Assembly (NCBI GenBank): GCA_905182645.1
Contig: CAJJCJ010000004.1
Span: 124,001 to 188,000 of the forward strand
Length of the DNA: 64,000 nt
Direction of reading: 5' to 3'
Source of the DNA: an uncultured Sulfitobacter sp.
Lineage (GTDB): Bacteria > Pseudomonadota > Alphaproteobacteria > Rhodobacterales > Rhodobacteraceae
Program-made: the position numbers and the translations under genes
Notes under the pieces: model-generated
Database searches by the model: none
Told to the model about the DNA's origin: nothing
What the model saw: the letters and a program-made list of their open reading frames with translations, nothing else
Part shown: positions 47,809-56,897 of the stretch, piece by piece
How the letters are laid out: every line of letters starts with the position of its first letter
Position numbering within the stretch: position 1 is the first letter of the stretch

Positions 47809-49587
47809 ATGAAAATGACCACCGAAGAAGCCTTCGTCAAAACGCTCCAAATGCATGGCATCGACAACGCATTCGGGATCATTGGCTCTGCCATGATGCC
47901 AATTTCCGACATCTTCCCTGATGCAGGCATTACTTTCTGGGACTGCGCCCACGAAACAACCGGCGGCATGATGGCTGACGGCTACACCCGCGCCACCGGC
48001 AAAATGTCGATGATGATCGCGCAAAACGGTCCTGGCATCACAAACTTCGTAACAGCCGTGAAAACAGCGTACTGGAACCACACACCAGTTCTTCTCGTGA
48101 CGCCACAAGCTGCGAACAAGACAATCGGCCAAGGTGGTTTCCAAGAGATGGAACAGATGAACCTGTTCGCTGACTGTGTGGCCTACCAAGAAGAAGTCCG
48201 CGACCCGAGCCGTATCGCAGAAACGCTGAACCGCGTTATCATGCAAGCCAAGCGCGCATCCGGTCCAGCGCAAATCAACATCCCGCGCGACTTCTGGACA
48301 CAGGTTATCGACATTGAACTGCCTGTCATCGTTGATTTTGAATTGCCACAGGGCGGTGATAATGCTGTCCAAGACGCGGCTGATTTGCTGTCCACTGCGA
48401 AATTTCCAGTGATCCTGAACGGCGCAGGCACAATCCTGTCCAAAGGCGGCATCGAAGCCTCTCGCGTTCTCGCCGAAGCGCTAGACGCACCAGTTTGCGT
48501 GGGCTACCAGCACAACGACGCGTTCCCAGGCAACCACCCGCTTTATGCAGGTCCGTTGGGCTATAACGGCTCTAAGGCTGGCATGGAATTGATCGCCAAA
48601 GCAGACGTTGTTTTGTGCTTGGGCACACGCCTTAACCCATTCTCGACCCTGCCAGGTTACGGCATGAATTACTGGCCGACTGAAGCCAAGATCATCCAAG
48701 TCGACATCAACCCTGACCGCATTGGCCTGACCAAGAAAGTCACCGTTGGTATTGTTGGCGACTCTGCCAAGGTTGCAACAGCGATCACATCCAAGCTGGC
48801 TGACGGCGCAGGCGATGTAGGCCGCAAGGACCGCACAGCACTTATCGCACAGACTAAATCCGCTTGGGCACAAGAGCTGACATCGATGACCGAAGAGCAG
48901 GATGATCCGGGCACAGACTGGAACGTGCGCGCACGTGCAGCCAAGCCCGATTGGATGGCTCCTCGTATGGCATGGCGTGCGATCCAAGCTGCGTTGCCAG
49001 TCGAGGCGATTATCTCGTCCGACATCGGTAACAACTGCGCAATTGGAAACGCGTACCCATCGTTTAACGAGTCCCGCAAGTATTTGGCGCCTGGCCTGTT
49101 TGGTCCATGTGGCTACGGCTTGCCGTCCATCGTTGGTGCGAAGATTGGTCGCCCAGACGTGCCAGTTGTTGGTTTCGCTGGCGACGGCGCGTTCGGTATC
49201 TCGGTCAACGAACTGACTGCGATTGGTCGCAGCGAATGGCCTGCAATCACGCAGATCGTTTTCCGCAACTATCAGTGGGGTGCTGAAAAGCGCAACTCCA
49301 CACTTTGGTTCGACGATAATTTCGTTGGTACAGAGCTGGACGAAGGCGTTTCTTACGCTGGCATCGCAAATGCATGTGGCCTGAAAGGCGTTATCGCCCG
49401 TACGCAAGAAGAGCTGACAGCGGCACTCGCACAAGCGATCAAAGACCAGATGGAAAATGGCATCACCACATTGATCGAAGCCATGATCAACCAAGAACTG
49501 GGTGACCCGTTCCGTCGTGACGCAATGAAGAACCCTGTCGAAGTCGCAGGCATCAACAAAGCCGACATGCAGCAGCAAGTCGTCTAA
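47809..49587 (+). CDS. xsc: Sulfoacetaldehyde acetyltransferase
   Basis: 592 residues, a thiamine-diphosphate enzyme. The N-terminal domain begins KMTTEEAFVKTLQMHGIDNAFG, with the catalytic glutamate region FWDCAHETTGGMMADGYTRA; the cofactor site GFAGDGAFGISVNELTAIGR lies near residue 460. It splits sulfoacetaldehyde with phosphate into sulfite and acetyl phosphate, the desulfonation step. First gene of the large operon; codon use is more biased than in its neighbours, as expected for high expression. Confidence 0.96.
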   Translation: MKMTTEEAFVKTLQMHGIDNAFGIIGSAMMPISDIFPDAGITFWDCAHETTGGMMADGYTRATGKMSMMIAQNGPGITNFVTAVKTAYWNHTPVLLVTPQAANKTIGQGGFQEMEQMNLFADCVAYQEEVRDPSRIAETLNRVIMQAKRASGPAQINIPRDFWTQVIDIELPVIVDFELPQGGDNAVQDAADLLSTAKFPVILNGAGTILSKGGIEASRVLAEALDAPVCVGYQHNDAFPGNHPLYAGPLGYNGSKAGMELIAKADVVLCLGTRLNPFSTLPGYGMNYWPTEAKIIQVDINPDRIGLTKKVTVGIVGDSAKVATAITSKLADGAGDVGRKDRTALIAQTKSAWAQELTSMTEEQDDPGTDWNVRARAAKPDWMAPRMAWRAIQAALPVEAIISSDIGNNCAIGNAYPSFNESRKYLAPGLFGPCGYGLPSIVGAKIGRPDVPVVGFAGDGAFGISVNELTAIGRSEWPAITQIVFRNYQWGAEKRNSTLWFDDNFVGTELDEGVSYAGIANACGLKGVIARTQEELTAALAQAIKDQMENGITTLIEAMINQELGDPFRRDAMKNPVEVAGINKADMQQQVV

Positions 49588-49590
49588 AGG

Positions 49591-50331
49591 TTGTTATTCG
49601 ACCTAAGCCTCGCACAACTGGCGGCCCTGACCATTGCATTGGTTGGTGCCGCCTACGTGCGGGGCTATTCGGGTTTTGGGTTCTCGGCGATATTCATCGC
49701 GAGTGCGTCTCTGATCACAAACCCTCTCCCTCTGATCCCGGTGGTATTTACGTGCGAGATCATCATGACAGCTTTTCAGGCACGTGGCATTCGGGGCCAC
49801 GTAGATTGGTGTCGGGCAATAACAATGCTGGCAGGTGCTGCGATGGTGCTGCCGTTTTCCGTAACAGCGATGTTGGCCTTTGGGGCCGATACCGCGCGAT
49901 TGGCCGTGTCAGCGATAGTGCTGGTGATGTCGCTGATCCTGCTGTCGGGTTGGACATTGACCCGTGTCATCGGACCTGCCGGTCACATGGGTGTCGGGGC
50001 CGTGTCTGGCCTGTGCAATGCGGCAGGTATCGGCGGTCTGCCAGTCGCTGCAGTCATGACCGCACAACCGATGGCCGCCACCACATTCCGCGCCACCATG
50101 ATTGTTTATCTGACAGGTTTAGACCTAATCACCTTGCCGTTTCTATGGCACGGCGGGTTGGTCACGATGGACACGCCTATCGCCGTCGCCTTTGCGTTTC
50201 CGTTGCTTGCATTGGGCGTCTGGCTCGGTGGTCGTCAATTTCTGTCCGCAAGCCCGTCGACGTTCCGCCGCTTTGCGGTCATCTTGCTGCTGATCCTGTC
50301 GTTGCTGGGTCTGCTGCGCGCCATTTTATGA
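49591..50331 (+). CDS. tauE: TauE/SafE-family sulfite exporter, first copy
   Basis: 246 residues from a TTG start 3 bp after xsc. About eight hydrophobic spans with the family motif GYSGFGFSAIFIASASLITNP near the N-terminus and GLCNAAGIGGLPVAAVMTAQP in the second half. It likely exports sulfite or another sulfonate-derived anion. Gap of 7 bp to pta. Confidence 0.82.
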   Translation: MLFDLSLAQLAALTIALVGAAYVRGYSGFGFSAIFIASASLITNPLPLIPVVFTCEIIMTAFQARGIRGHVDWCRAITMLAGAAMVLPFSVTAMLAFGADTARLAVSAIVLVMSLILLSGWTLTRVIGPAGHMGVGAVSGLCNAAGIGGLPVAAVMTAQPMAATTFRATMIVYLTGLDLITLPFLWHGGLVTMDTPIAVAFAFPLLALGVWLGGRQFLSASPSTFRRFAVILLLILSLLGLLRAIL

Positions 50332-50338
50332 GGTCACT

Positions 50339-51274
50339 ATGACATCCCCCTTTCTGTCCACGCTGGATCCAAAAGCCCCACAAGATCTGATCGACATGGC
50401 AAAAAGCTTTGCAGCCCCCCGCGTCGCAATCGCGCGCGCCGGTGCCGCCCTACCGATGCAAGCCGCCAAAGACGCGACCATCGCTGGCATCATGAACCCT
50501 GTGTTCGTCGGTGAGGCTGACGCGATCCGCACCGAGGCAGCCAAGCTGGATTGGGACATCTCTGCCTATGCCATCCACGACACCAGTGGAGAGCTGGAGG
50601 CAGGTCAAACCGCCGCCGCCCTTTGTGGCGCAGGCGAGGCTGACGTGCTGATGAAAGGCAATTTGCATACCGATGTTTTCATGAAGTCCGCCGTGTCCCG
50701 CGATGCAGGTCTGCGCACTGGCAAACGGTTTGTGCATATCTTTCACATCAGCCATCCAGATGGCGGCAAGCCGATCCTAATCTCGGACGCAGCCGTCAAC
50801 GTGACGCCTAATTTAGAGACTCGCCAAGACTGCATCACCGAATGCGTCGCCCTGCTTCAGCGTTTGGGCAACACCCGCCCAAAGGTCGCAATCCTGTCGG
50901 CAACCGAAAGCGCCATTCCTTCGGTGCCATCGTCCATGGACGGGGCCCAACTGGCCGCATGGGCCAAGGACAATGTGCAAAATGCGGACGTGTCGGGGCC
51001 ACTGGCCTTTGATCTAATTATGTCCCCAGATGCGGCAGCTACCAAGGGACTGACTAGCGACCCTGTTGCGGGTCACGCCGATGCAATCATCGTCCCTGAT
51101 ATTGTTGCTGGCAACGCGCTGTTTAAAGCCTTCATCTATTTGAAAGGTGGCTGTGCAGCTGGCATCGTGACTGGTGCCAAGGTACCAATCCTGCTGACAT
51201 CCCGCGCTGACCCTGCCGCCGCGCGTATGGCATCGGCGGCGCTCGCTGCCATCAGTTGCGGCTTGCCAAAATGA
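50339..51274 (+). CDS. pta: Phosphate acetyltransferase (short form)
   Basis: 311 residues, the single-domain PTA/PTB type common beside xsc. Motifs ADVLMKGNLHTDVF, HIFHISHPDGGKPILISDAAVN and SDPVAGHADAIIVPDIVAGN are visible. It converts the acetyl phosphate made by Xsc to acetyl-CoA. Its stop overlaps ackA (ATGA). Confidence 0.92.
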   Translation: MTSPFLSTLDPKAPQDLIDMAKSFAAPRVAIARAGAALPMQAAKDATIAGIMNPVFVGEADAIRTEAAKLDWDISAYAIHDTSGELEAGQTAAALCGAGEADVLMKGNLHTDVFMKSAVSRDAGLRTGKRFVHIFHISHPDGGKPILISDAAVNVTPNLETRQDCITECVALLQRLGNTRPKVAILSATESAIPSVPSSMDGAQLAAWAKDNVQNADVSGPLAFDLIMSPDAAATKGLTSDPVAGHADAIIVPDIVAGNALFKAFIYLKGGCAAGIVTGAKVPILLTSRADPAAARMASAALAAISCGLPK

Positions 51275-52332
51275 TACTGGTGCTTAATGCTGGATCGTCG
51301 TCTTTAAAGGTCGAGGTGTTTACCTCTGATCTGACGTCCGTATTAAGCGGGGCGGTGACGTCCATTGGGACCGATGGCGCCATCACGATCGGCGATGAAA
51401 CCTTGGCAACCAAAACCACTGATCACGCAGATGCGCTTGCCCAGATGCTTGAAGCATTGGCATATGCTGGGATCACGCTGGATAATCTAACTGGTGCGGC
51501 CCACCGCGTGGTGCATGGCGGCACGATCCTGACGCAGCCCGCCCGCGTGACCCCCCAAGTGATCGCCGCAATCAAAAGCGTCATTCCATTGGCACCACTG
51601 CACAACCCCAACAATCTGGCTGCAATGCTGGCCCTGCAGGCCGCAGCCCCCGACCTACCGCAATATGCCAGTTTCGGAACTGCGTTTCATGCAACTAATC
51701 CGGCTGTCGCCACGCGCTATGCCATTCCGCAAACCCATCATGATGCGGGCATCCGGCGCTATGGATTTCACGGATTGTCTTATGCAGGCATGGTCGCCGG
51801 TTTTGGCGCGGCCCTGCCCACCCGCTTACTCGCATTGCATTTGGGGAACGGCGCGTCGCTTTGCGCGATCAAAGATGGCCGGTCTATTGCGACTTCCATG
51901 GGCTATTCGCCCCTGTCTGGCCTGACGATGGGCACGCGGTCGGGTGACATTGATGGGGCCGCTGTACTGCGGGTTTCTACCGCCTTGGGCGAAGATGAAG
52001 CCGACCGGATGTTGAACAAAAATTCCGGCCTCAAAGCTTTGGGCGGTGATAACGATATGCGCAACCTGTTGAACCGCGACGACCCAGAGGCTGCGTTTGC
52101 AGTCGACCACTTTTGCTATTGGGCGGCACGCCATGCAGGCAGTGGGATTGTGGCCATGGCCGGTGTGGACGCGGTGGCATTCACGGGCGGGATCGGTGAA
52201 AACGCAGCCCCCATTCGCGATAAGATCATGGCCCATTTGGCCTGTTTTGGGGACGTCCCTGTTCATGTCATCGCCGCCGACGAAGAAAAGCAGATCGCCC
52301 GTGATGCGCTGACATTGATGGAGGCCGTATGA
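51271..52332 (+). CDS. ackA: Acetate kinase
   Basis: 353 residues from ATG 51271 overlapping the pta stop; five upstream residues are open but less likely. ASKHA motifs: ILVLNAGSSSLKVEVF, RRYGFHGLSYAGM, LALHLGNGASLCAIKDGRS, TMGTRSGDIDGA and FTGGIGENAAPIR. It can turn acetyl phosphate into acetate and ATP, an energy-saving alternative to pta. Shorter than E. coli AckA (400). Confidence 0.93.
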   Translation: MILVLNAGSSSLKVEVFTSDLTSVLSGAVTSIGTDGAITIGDETLATKTTDHADALAQMLEALAYAGITLDNLTGAAHRVVHGGTILTQPARVTPQVIAAIKSVIPLAPLHNPNNLAAMLALQAAAPDLPQYASFGTAFHATNPAVATRYAIPQTHHDAGIRRYGFHGLSYAGMVAGFGAALPTRLLALHLGNGASLCAIKDGRSIATSMGYSPLSGLTMGTRSGDIDGAAVLRVSTALGEDEADRMLNKNSGLKALGGDNDMRNLLNRDDPEAAFAVDHFCYWAARHAGSGIVAMAGVDAVAFTGGIGENAAPIRDKIMAHLACFGDVPVHVIAADEEKQIARDALTLMEAV

Positions 52333-53090
52333 CCGACGTTCTAATCTGGACTGACCTAACGGTCACACAATTCTGGTTGCTGCTGGTGATCACGACCGCG
52401 GCGGGCATCGTGCGCGGATTTTCTGGCTTTGCTCTTTCGGCCATCGTCATGGCATCGGCAGCGACGTTCATTCCTCCTGTTCAACTGATCCCGATCTGTT
52501 TCTGGCTAGAACTATGCGCAAGCGTCCTGATGGCGCGCGGCGGTTGGCAAGAGGCGGATCGTGGCGTGGTATTGGGCCTTGTGATCGGATCTGCAGTGGG
52601 CACGCCCATTGGGCTGGCTTTGACCATCAGCATGCCTGTCGAGACATCCGAATTGATTGTTCTGATTTTGGTCATCGTCCTCGCAATGGTTCAGCTTGCC
52701 AAGGTGCGCTTTGCATTTCTGGCCACAAAAGCGGGCCTGTATACGTCAGGGCTTGCGGCGGGCATCGTCACAGGCCTTGCGTCCGTTGGTGGCATGGTCG
52801 TTGCCCTTTACGTGCTGTCCCAAGATGCACCAGCGCGAAAAATGCGCGCCGCTTTGGTCCTATTTCTTTTCGTGTCCTCAGCTACATCGATAGTCTACCT
52901 GCTGTATTTCGGGGTCATGACAATGACCGCCGTACAGCGCGCATTGGTGTTTGCGCTGCCAACATTCATCGGGGTGATCATCGGCCAGCGCATGTTCATC
53001 CCGAAATTTGAACCATTTTACAGGCCATTTTGCCTGACCCTCTTGACCGGACTTGCTGTGGCAGGTCTGATCCGAACGTCGCTCACCTGA
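52329..53090 (+). CDS. TauE/SafE-family transporter, second copy
   Basis: 253 residues; ATG overlaps the ackA stop. About eight hydrophobic spans with AGIVRGFSGFALSAIVMASAA near the N-terminus and GLASVGGMVVALYVLSQ in the second half. It is only distantly like the tauE copy 2 kb upstream. Being directly before soeA, it may move sulfite or sulfate. Gap of 11 bp to soeA. Confidence 0.8.
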   Translation: MTDVLIWTDLTVTQFWLLLVITTAAGIVRGFSGFALSAIVMASAATFIPPVQLIPICFWLELCASVLMARGGWQEADRGVVLGLVIGSAVGTPIGLALTISMPVETSELIVLILVIVLAMVQLAKVRFAFLATKAGLYTSGLAAGIVTGLASVGGMVVALYVLSQDAPARKMRAALVLFLFVSSATSIVYLLYFGVMTMTAVQRALVFALPTFIGVIIGQRMFIPKFEPFYRPFCLTLLTGLAVAGLIRTSLT

Positions 53091-53101
53091 AAGGAACGCC
53101 T

Positions 53102-55930
53102 ATGTCCCTCGACCAACCTGATCTTGAACTGTCCCCAAAGGTGTCGGACGAAATTCGCAAGACCACCTGTTATATGTGCGCCTGTCGCTGCGGTATTGAT
53201 GTGCATATGAAAGACGGAAAAGTTGCCTATATTGAGGGAAACAAAGACCACCCTGTGAACAAAGGGGTGCTTTGCGCCAAGGGCTCCGCTGGGATCATGC
53301 AGCACAATGCACCATCGCGTTTGCGTGCGCCATTAAAGCGGGTTGGCCCACGTGGGTCCGGTGAATTTGAAGAAATTTCATGGGAAGAAGCGCTGACAAT
53401 CGCAACCAAGACCCTTGCACCGGTCCGTAAAAAGGCGCCTGAAAAGTTGGCGTTCTTTACAGGTCGCGATCAGTCGCAATCTTTCACGTCGTTTTGGGCC
53501 CAAGGGTTTGGCACGCCAAACTACGCCGCCCACGGCGGGTTCTGTTCGGTCAACATGGCCGCTGCTGGCATTTATACGATGGGCGGCGCGTTCTGGGAAT
53601 TCGGTCAACCAGATTGGGATCACACCAAGCTGTTCATGTTGTTCGGTGTCGCCGAAGACCACGACAGTAACCCGATTAAAATGGGTATCGGCAAAATCAA
53701 GGAACGCGGCGCGCGCATGATTGGCGTCAACCCGATCCGCACCGGATATAACGCTGTGGCCGACGATTGGGTCGGTATTACACCCGGCACAGATGGCTTA
53801 TTCATCCTCGCGATGGTTCATTGCCTGATGAAGGCCGGTAAAATCGATTTGGAATATCTGGGCCGCTTTACGAACGCATCTGTACTGGTCAATGAGGACC
53901 CTAAGTCCGAACAGTTTGGCCTGTTCTTGCGCGATGCAGATGGTCAGCCGCAGGTTATCGACCGCAACACCGGCGAGCTGGCTGCGTGGAATGGCAAAGG
54001 CGTTGAGCCTGATCTGTCCGCAACCCACCGCCACAAAGGCGTCACGCACCGCCCCGTCTTCCACCAAATGGCTGACCGTTATATGGCCGACAGCTACTCC
54101 CCTGAAGCCGTGGAAGATCGGTGTGGTATTCCTGCCAAACGCATCCGCGCCATTGCCGCTGATCTGGCCCGTGTCGCATTTGACGAAGCGATCGAGTTGG
54201 ACCGCCCATGGACAGATTTCCGCGGTAAGAAACACGATAAAATGGTCGGCCGTCCTGTATCCTTCCACGCGATGCGCGGAATTTCGGCACATTCCAACGG
54301 GTTCCAGACGTGTCGCGCATTGCACGTTTTGCAAATCTTGCTTGGTTCTGTGGAAACCCCCGGGGGCATGCGTTTTAAACCGCCCTATCCGAAACCCGCA
54401 ACGGCCCACCCGAAACCACACGGCAAGGTCACACCTGGTGCGGCGCTTGACGGTCCACACCTTGGGTACGTCCAAGGGCCAGAGGATCTGTTGCTGTCAG
54501 AGGATGGCAGCCCAACCCGCATCGACAAAGCCTATACATGGGAAAACCCGATGTCGGCGCACGGCCTTATGCATATGGTCATCTCGAATGCGCATGCCGG
54601 CGATCCGTATAAGATCGACACGCTGTTTATGTATATGGCGAACATGTCGTGGAACTCGTCCATGAATACAGGCGGCGTGATGAACATGCTGACGGATACA
54701 AACGAAGACGGATCATATGTGATCCCGAATATCATCTATTCCGATGCATATTCGTCCGAGATGGTCGCCTACGCCGATCTGGTTCTGCCAGACACGACCT
54801 ATCTTGAACGGCACGATTGTATCTCGTTGCTTGATCGACCAATTTCCGAAGCCGACGGTGTGGCTGATGCAATCCGCTGGCCGGTTGTTGAGCCCGACCG
54901 CGATGTGCGCGGGTTCCAGTCCGTGCTTTGCGAACTTGGTGCGCGTCTAAATTTGCCGGGCTTTGTGAACGATGACGGTAGCCAGAAATACAAAGACTAC
55001 GCCGACTATATTACCAACCACATTCGCCGTCCAGGCATTGGCCCACTTGCTGGATTTCGGACAGGTGAAGATGGCTTGCAAGGTGGACGTGGTGCGTCGA
55101 ACGAAAGCCAGATTGACAACTACATCGCCAATGGTGGGTTCTGGGTTGAACACGTCCCTGAAAACGCGGCCTACTACAAACCATTCTCGATGGATTATCA
55201 AAGCTGGGCCGTGAAAATGGGCTTCTTTGATGCGGTTCAACCTTACATCTTCCAGCTTTACGTCGAACCGATGCGCAAATTCCAGCTCGCCGCGGAAGGC
55301 ATCGGCACACGCCAACCGCCAGAGCATCTACGCAAGCAGGTTCTTGAAACGATGGACCCGCTGCCGATCTGGTATCCGCCATTTGAGGATGCGCATGTTG
55401 ATCCGATCGAATACCCAATCCACGCGCTGACGCAGCGCCCAATGGCGATGTACCATTCTTGGGGTACGCAAAACGCTTGGCTGCGCCAAATCCACGGCCA
55501 CAACCCGCTTTATGTCCCGACAGGCATTTGGGAATCCAACGGGTTCAAAGACGGCGACTGGGCGCGGGTCAGCTCGACCCACGGGTCCATCACCGTCCCC
55601 GTCGCGCATCAGGCGTCGTTGAACAAAGACACCGTTTGGACATGGAACGCGATCGGTAAACGCAAAGGGGCTTGGGCACTGGATGAAAGCGCATCCGAGG
55701 CCACCAAAGGATTCCTGCTCAACCACCTGATCCACGAACTGTTGCCGCCAAAAGGCGACGGTATGAGGTGGGCCAACTCTGACCCTATCACAGGCCAAGC
55801 AGCGTGGTTCGACCTGCGCGTCAAGATCGAGAAAACGACTGCACCTGCGGAATCGAAGCCAATCATGCCAGCGATCAAATCACCCGTCGGCAAAGGGCCA
55901 AAAGATCAGGCATGGAAGGTGGGGAAATGA
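53102..55930 (+). CDS. soeA: Sulfite dehydrogenase (SoeABC-type) molybdopterin subunit
   Basis: 942 residues from ATG 53102. The [4Fe-4S] site is C23, C26, C30 and C58 (CYMCACRCG; GVLCAKG), followed by the molybdopterin oxidoreductase domains (FFTGRDQSQSFTSFWAQGF, FGVAEDHDSNPIKMG) and the C-terminal dinucleotide-binding domain (HSWGTQNAWLRQIHGHNPLY). No twin-arginine signal, so it faces the cytoplasm. That, the iron-sulfur and membrane partners, and the desulfonation context favour cytoplasmic sulfite oxidation to sulfate over DMSO or thiosulfate reduction. Confidence 0.88.
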   Translation: MSLDQPDLELSPKVSDEIRKTTCYMCACRCGIDVHMKDGKVAYIEGNKDHPVNKGVLCAKGSAGIMQHNAPSRLRAPLKRVGPRGSGEFEEISWEEALTIATKTLAPVRKKAPEKLAFFTGRDQSQSFTSFWAQGFGTPNYAAHGGFCSVNMAAAGIYTMGGAFWEFGQPDWDHTKLFMLFGVAEDHDSNPIKMGIGKIKERGARMIGVNPIRTGYNAVADDWVGITPGTDGLFILAMVHCLMKAGKIDLEYLGRFTNASVLVNEDPKSEQFGLFLRDADGQPQVIDRNTGELAAWNGKGVEPDLSATHRHKGVTHRPVFHQMADRYMADSYSPEAVEDRCGIPAKRIRAIAADLARVAFDEAIELDRPWTDFRGKKHDKMVGRPVSFHAMRGISAHSNGFQTCRALHVLQILLGSVETPGGMRFKPPYPKPATAHPKPHGKVTPGAALDGPHLGYVQGPEDLLLSEDGSPTRIDKAYTWENPMSAHGLMHMVISNAHAGDPYKIDTLFMYMANMSWNSSMNTGGVMNMLTDTNEDGSYVIPNIIYSDAYSSEMVAYADLVLPDTTYLERHDCISLLDRPISEADGVADAIRWPVVEPDRDVRGFQSVLCELGARLNLPGFVNDDGSQKYKDYADYITNHIRRPGIGPLAGFRTGEDGLQGGRGASNESQIDNYIANGGFWVEHVPENAAYYKPFSMDYQSWAVKMGFFDAVQPYIFQLYVEPMRKFQLAAEGIGTRQPPEHLRKQVLETMDPLPIWYPPFEDAHVDPIEYPIHALTQRPMAMYHSWGTQNAWLRQIHGHNPLYVPTGIWESNGFKDGDWARVSSTHGSITVPVAHQASLNKDTVWTWNAIGKRKGAWALDESASEATKGFLLNHLIHELLPPKGDGMRWANSDPITGQAAWFDLRVKIEKTTAPAESKPIMPAIKSPVGKGPKDQAWKVGK

Positions 55931-56121
55931 CCAACCTTCAAGTGCTCATGTTGATTGGTGCATTCATCACGCTGACATTCGGGTCTTTCTTGTGGTTCAT
56001 CATCACATGGGACGCCAAAGCTGAGGAATCTATCAGCAGCCTGCAAACGAAACCTGCCCTCGCTTTTTCCCCCATACTCCCGCCGGAGGTTCCTCACGCT
56101 TATACAAGGGTTACGCTATGA
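55927..56121 (+). CDS. 64-residue single-span membrane protein between soeA and soeB
   Basis: Begins in the soeA stop (ATGA) and ends in the soeB start (ATGA). Residues 5-25 (VLMLIGAFITLTFGSFLWFII) form one membrane span, followed by WDAKAEESISSLQTKP and a Pro-rich tail. The tight overlaps on both sides argue it is translated. It belongs to no family I recognise; it may help assemble or anchor the sulfite dehydrogenase. Confidence 0.68.
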   Translation: MTNLQVLMLIGAFITLTFGSFLWFIITWDAKAEESISSLQTKPALAFSPILPPEVPHAYTRVTL

Positions 56122-56897
56122 CAACTCTCCCCCCACCATCCGCCAAAAAGCTTGGCTTGGTCATCGACCTTGATACTTGCGTGGGCTGTCATGCCTGCGT
56201 GGTGTCTTGCAAAGGCTGGAACACCGAAAATTACGGGGCGCCCCTGTCGGATCAAAACGCATATTCAGGGGCCGCATCAGGTACATTCCTGAACCGCGTG
56301 CATTCTTACGAGGTGCAACCGCCGATCCTGAAGGATAAACCAGCAGCCCCCGCGCAACTGATCCACTTTCCAAAATCATGCCTGCACTGCGAAGACGCAC
56401 CCTGCGTGACTGTTTGCCCAACAGGGGCCAGCTACAAACGGGTTGAGGACGGCATCGTTCTGGTCAATGAAAAAGACTGTATCGGCTGCGGGCTTTGCGC
56501 ATGGGCTTGTCCGTATGGGGCACGCGAACTGGACGAAAAAGCAGGGGTCATGAAGAAATGCACCCTCTGCGTTGACCGTATTTATAACGAAAACCTGCCA
56601 GAAGAAGACCGCCAACCTGCGTGCGTGCGAACTTGCCCTTCAGGTGCGCGCCACTTTGGCGATTTGGGCGACGAGACATCGGATGTGTCTATCCTCGTGG
56701 CCGAACGCGGTGGCTTTGATCTGATGCCAGAACAAGGTACCAAGCCGACTAACAAATACCTGCCGCCACGCCCCAAAGATGTGGAGCCTGAATATGACAT
56801 CCTTGCGCCATATCTGGAACCAATTGCCGAAGACGGCAAAGGGTTTGTTGGTTGGCTTGATAAGGCCCTGTCTGCCCTACCCGGAGGAGCAAAATAA
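56118..56897 (+). CDS. soeB: Sulfite dehydrogenase iron-sulfur subunit
   Basis: 259 residues with four ferredoxin-type cysteine groups: CVGCHACVVSCKGWN, CLHCEDAPCVTVCPTGA, CIGCGLCAWACPYGA, and KKCTLCVDR with ACVRTCPSGA. This fits four [4Fe-4S] clusters as in DmsB-type subunits. It passes electrons from SoeA to SoeC and the quinone pool. The stop overlaps the soeC start by one base (TAATG), with GGAGGA upstream. Confidence 0.92.
   Translation: MTTLPPPSAKKLGLVIDLDTCVGCHACVVSCKGWNTENYGAPLSDQNAYSGAASGTFLNRVHSYEVQPPILKDKPAAPAQLIHFPKSCLHCEDAPCVTVCPTGASYKRVEDGIVLVNEKDCIGCGLCAWACPYGARELDEKAGVMKKCTLCVDRIYNENLPEEDRQPACVRTCPSGARHFGDLGDETSDVSILVAERGGFDLMPEQGTKPTNKYLPPRPKDVEPEYDILAPYLEPIAEDGKGFVGWLDKALSALPGGAK

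Noticed and set aside
48481..49578. A 365-codon open frame antisense to xsc, and a 225-codon one antisense to its start.
   Set aside because: They mirror the codon bias of xsc, encode no recognisable domain and lack ribosome sites.
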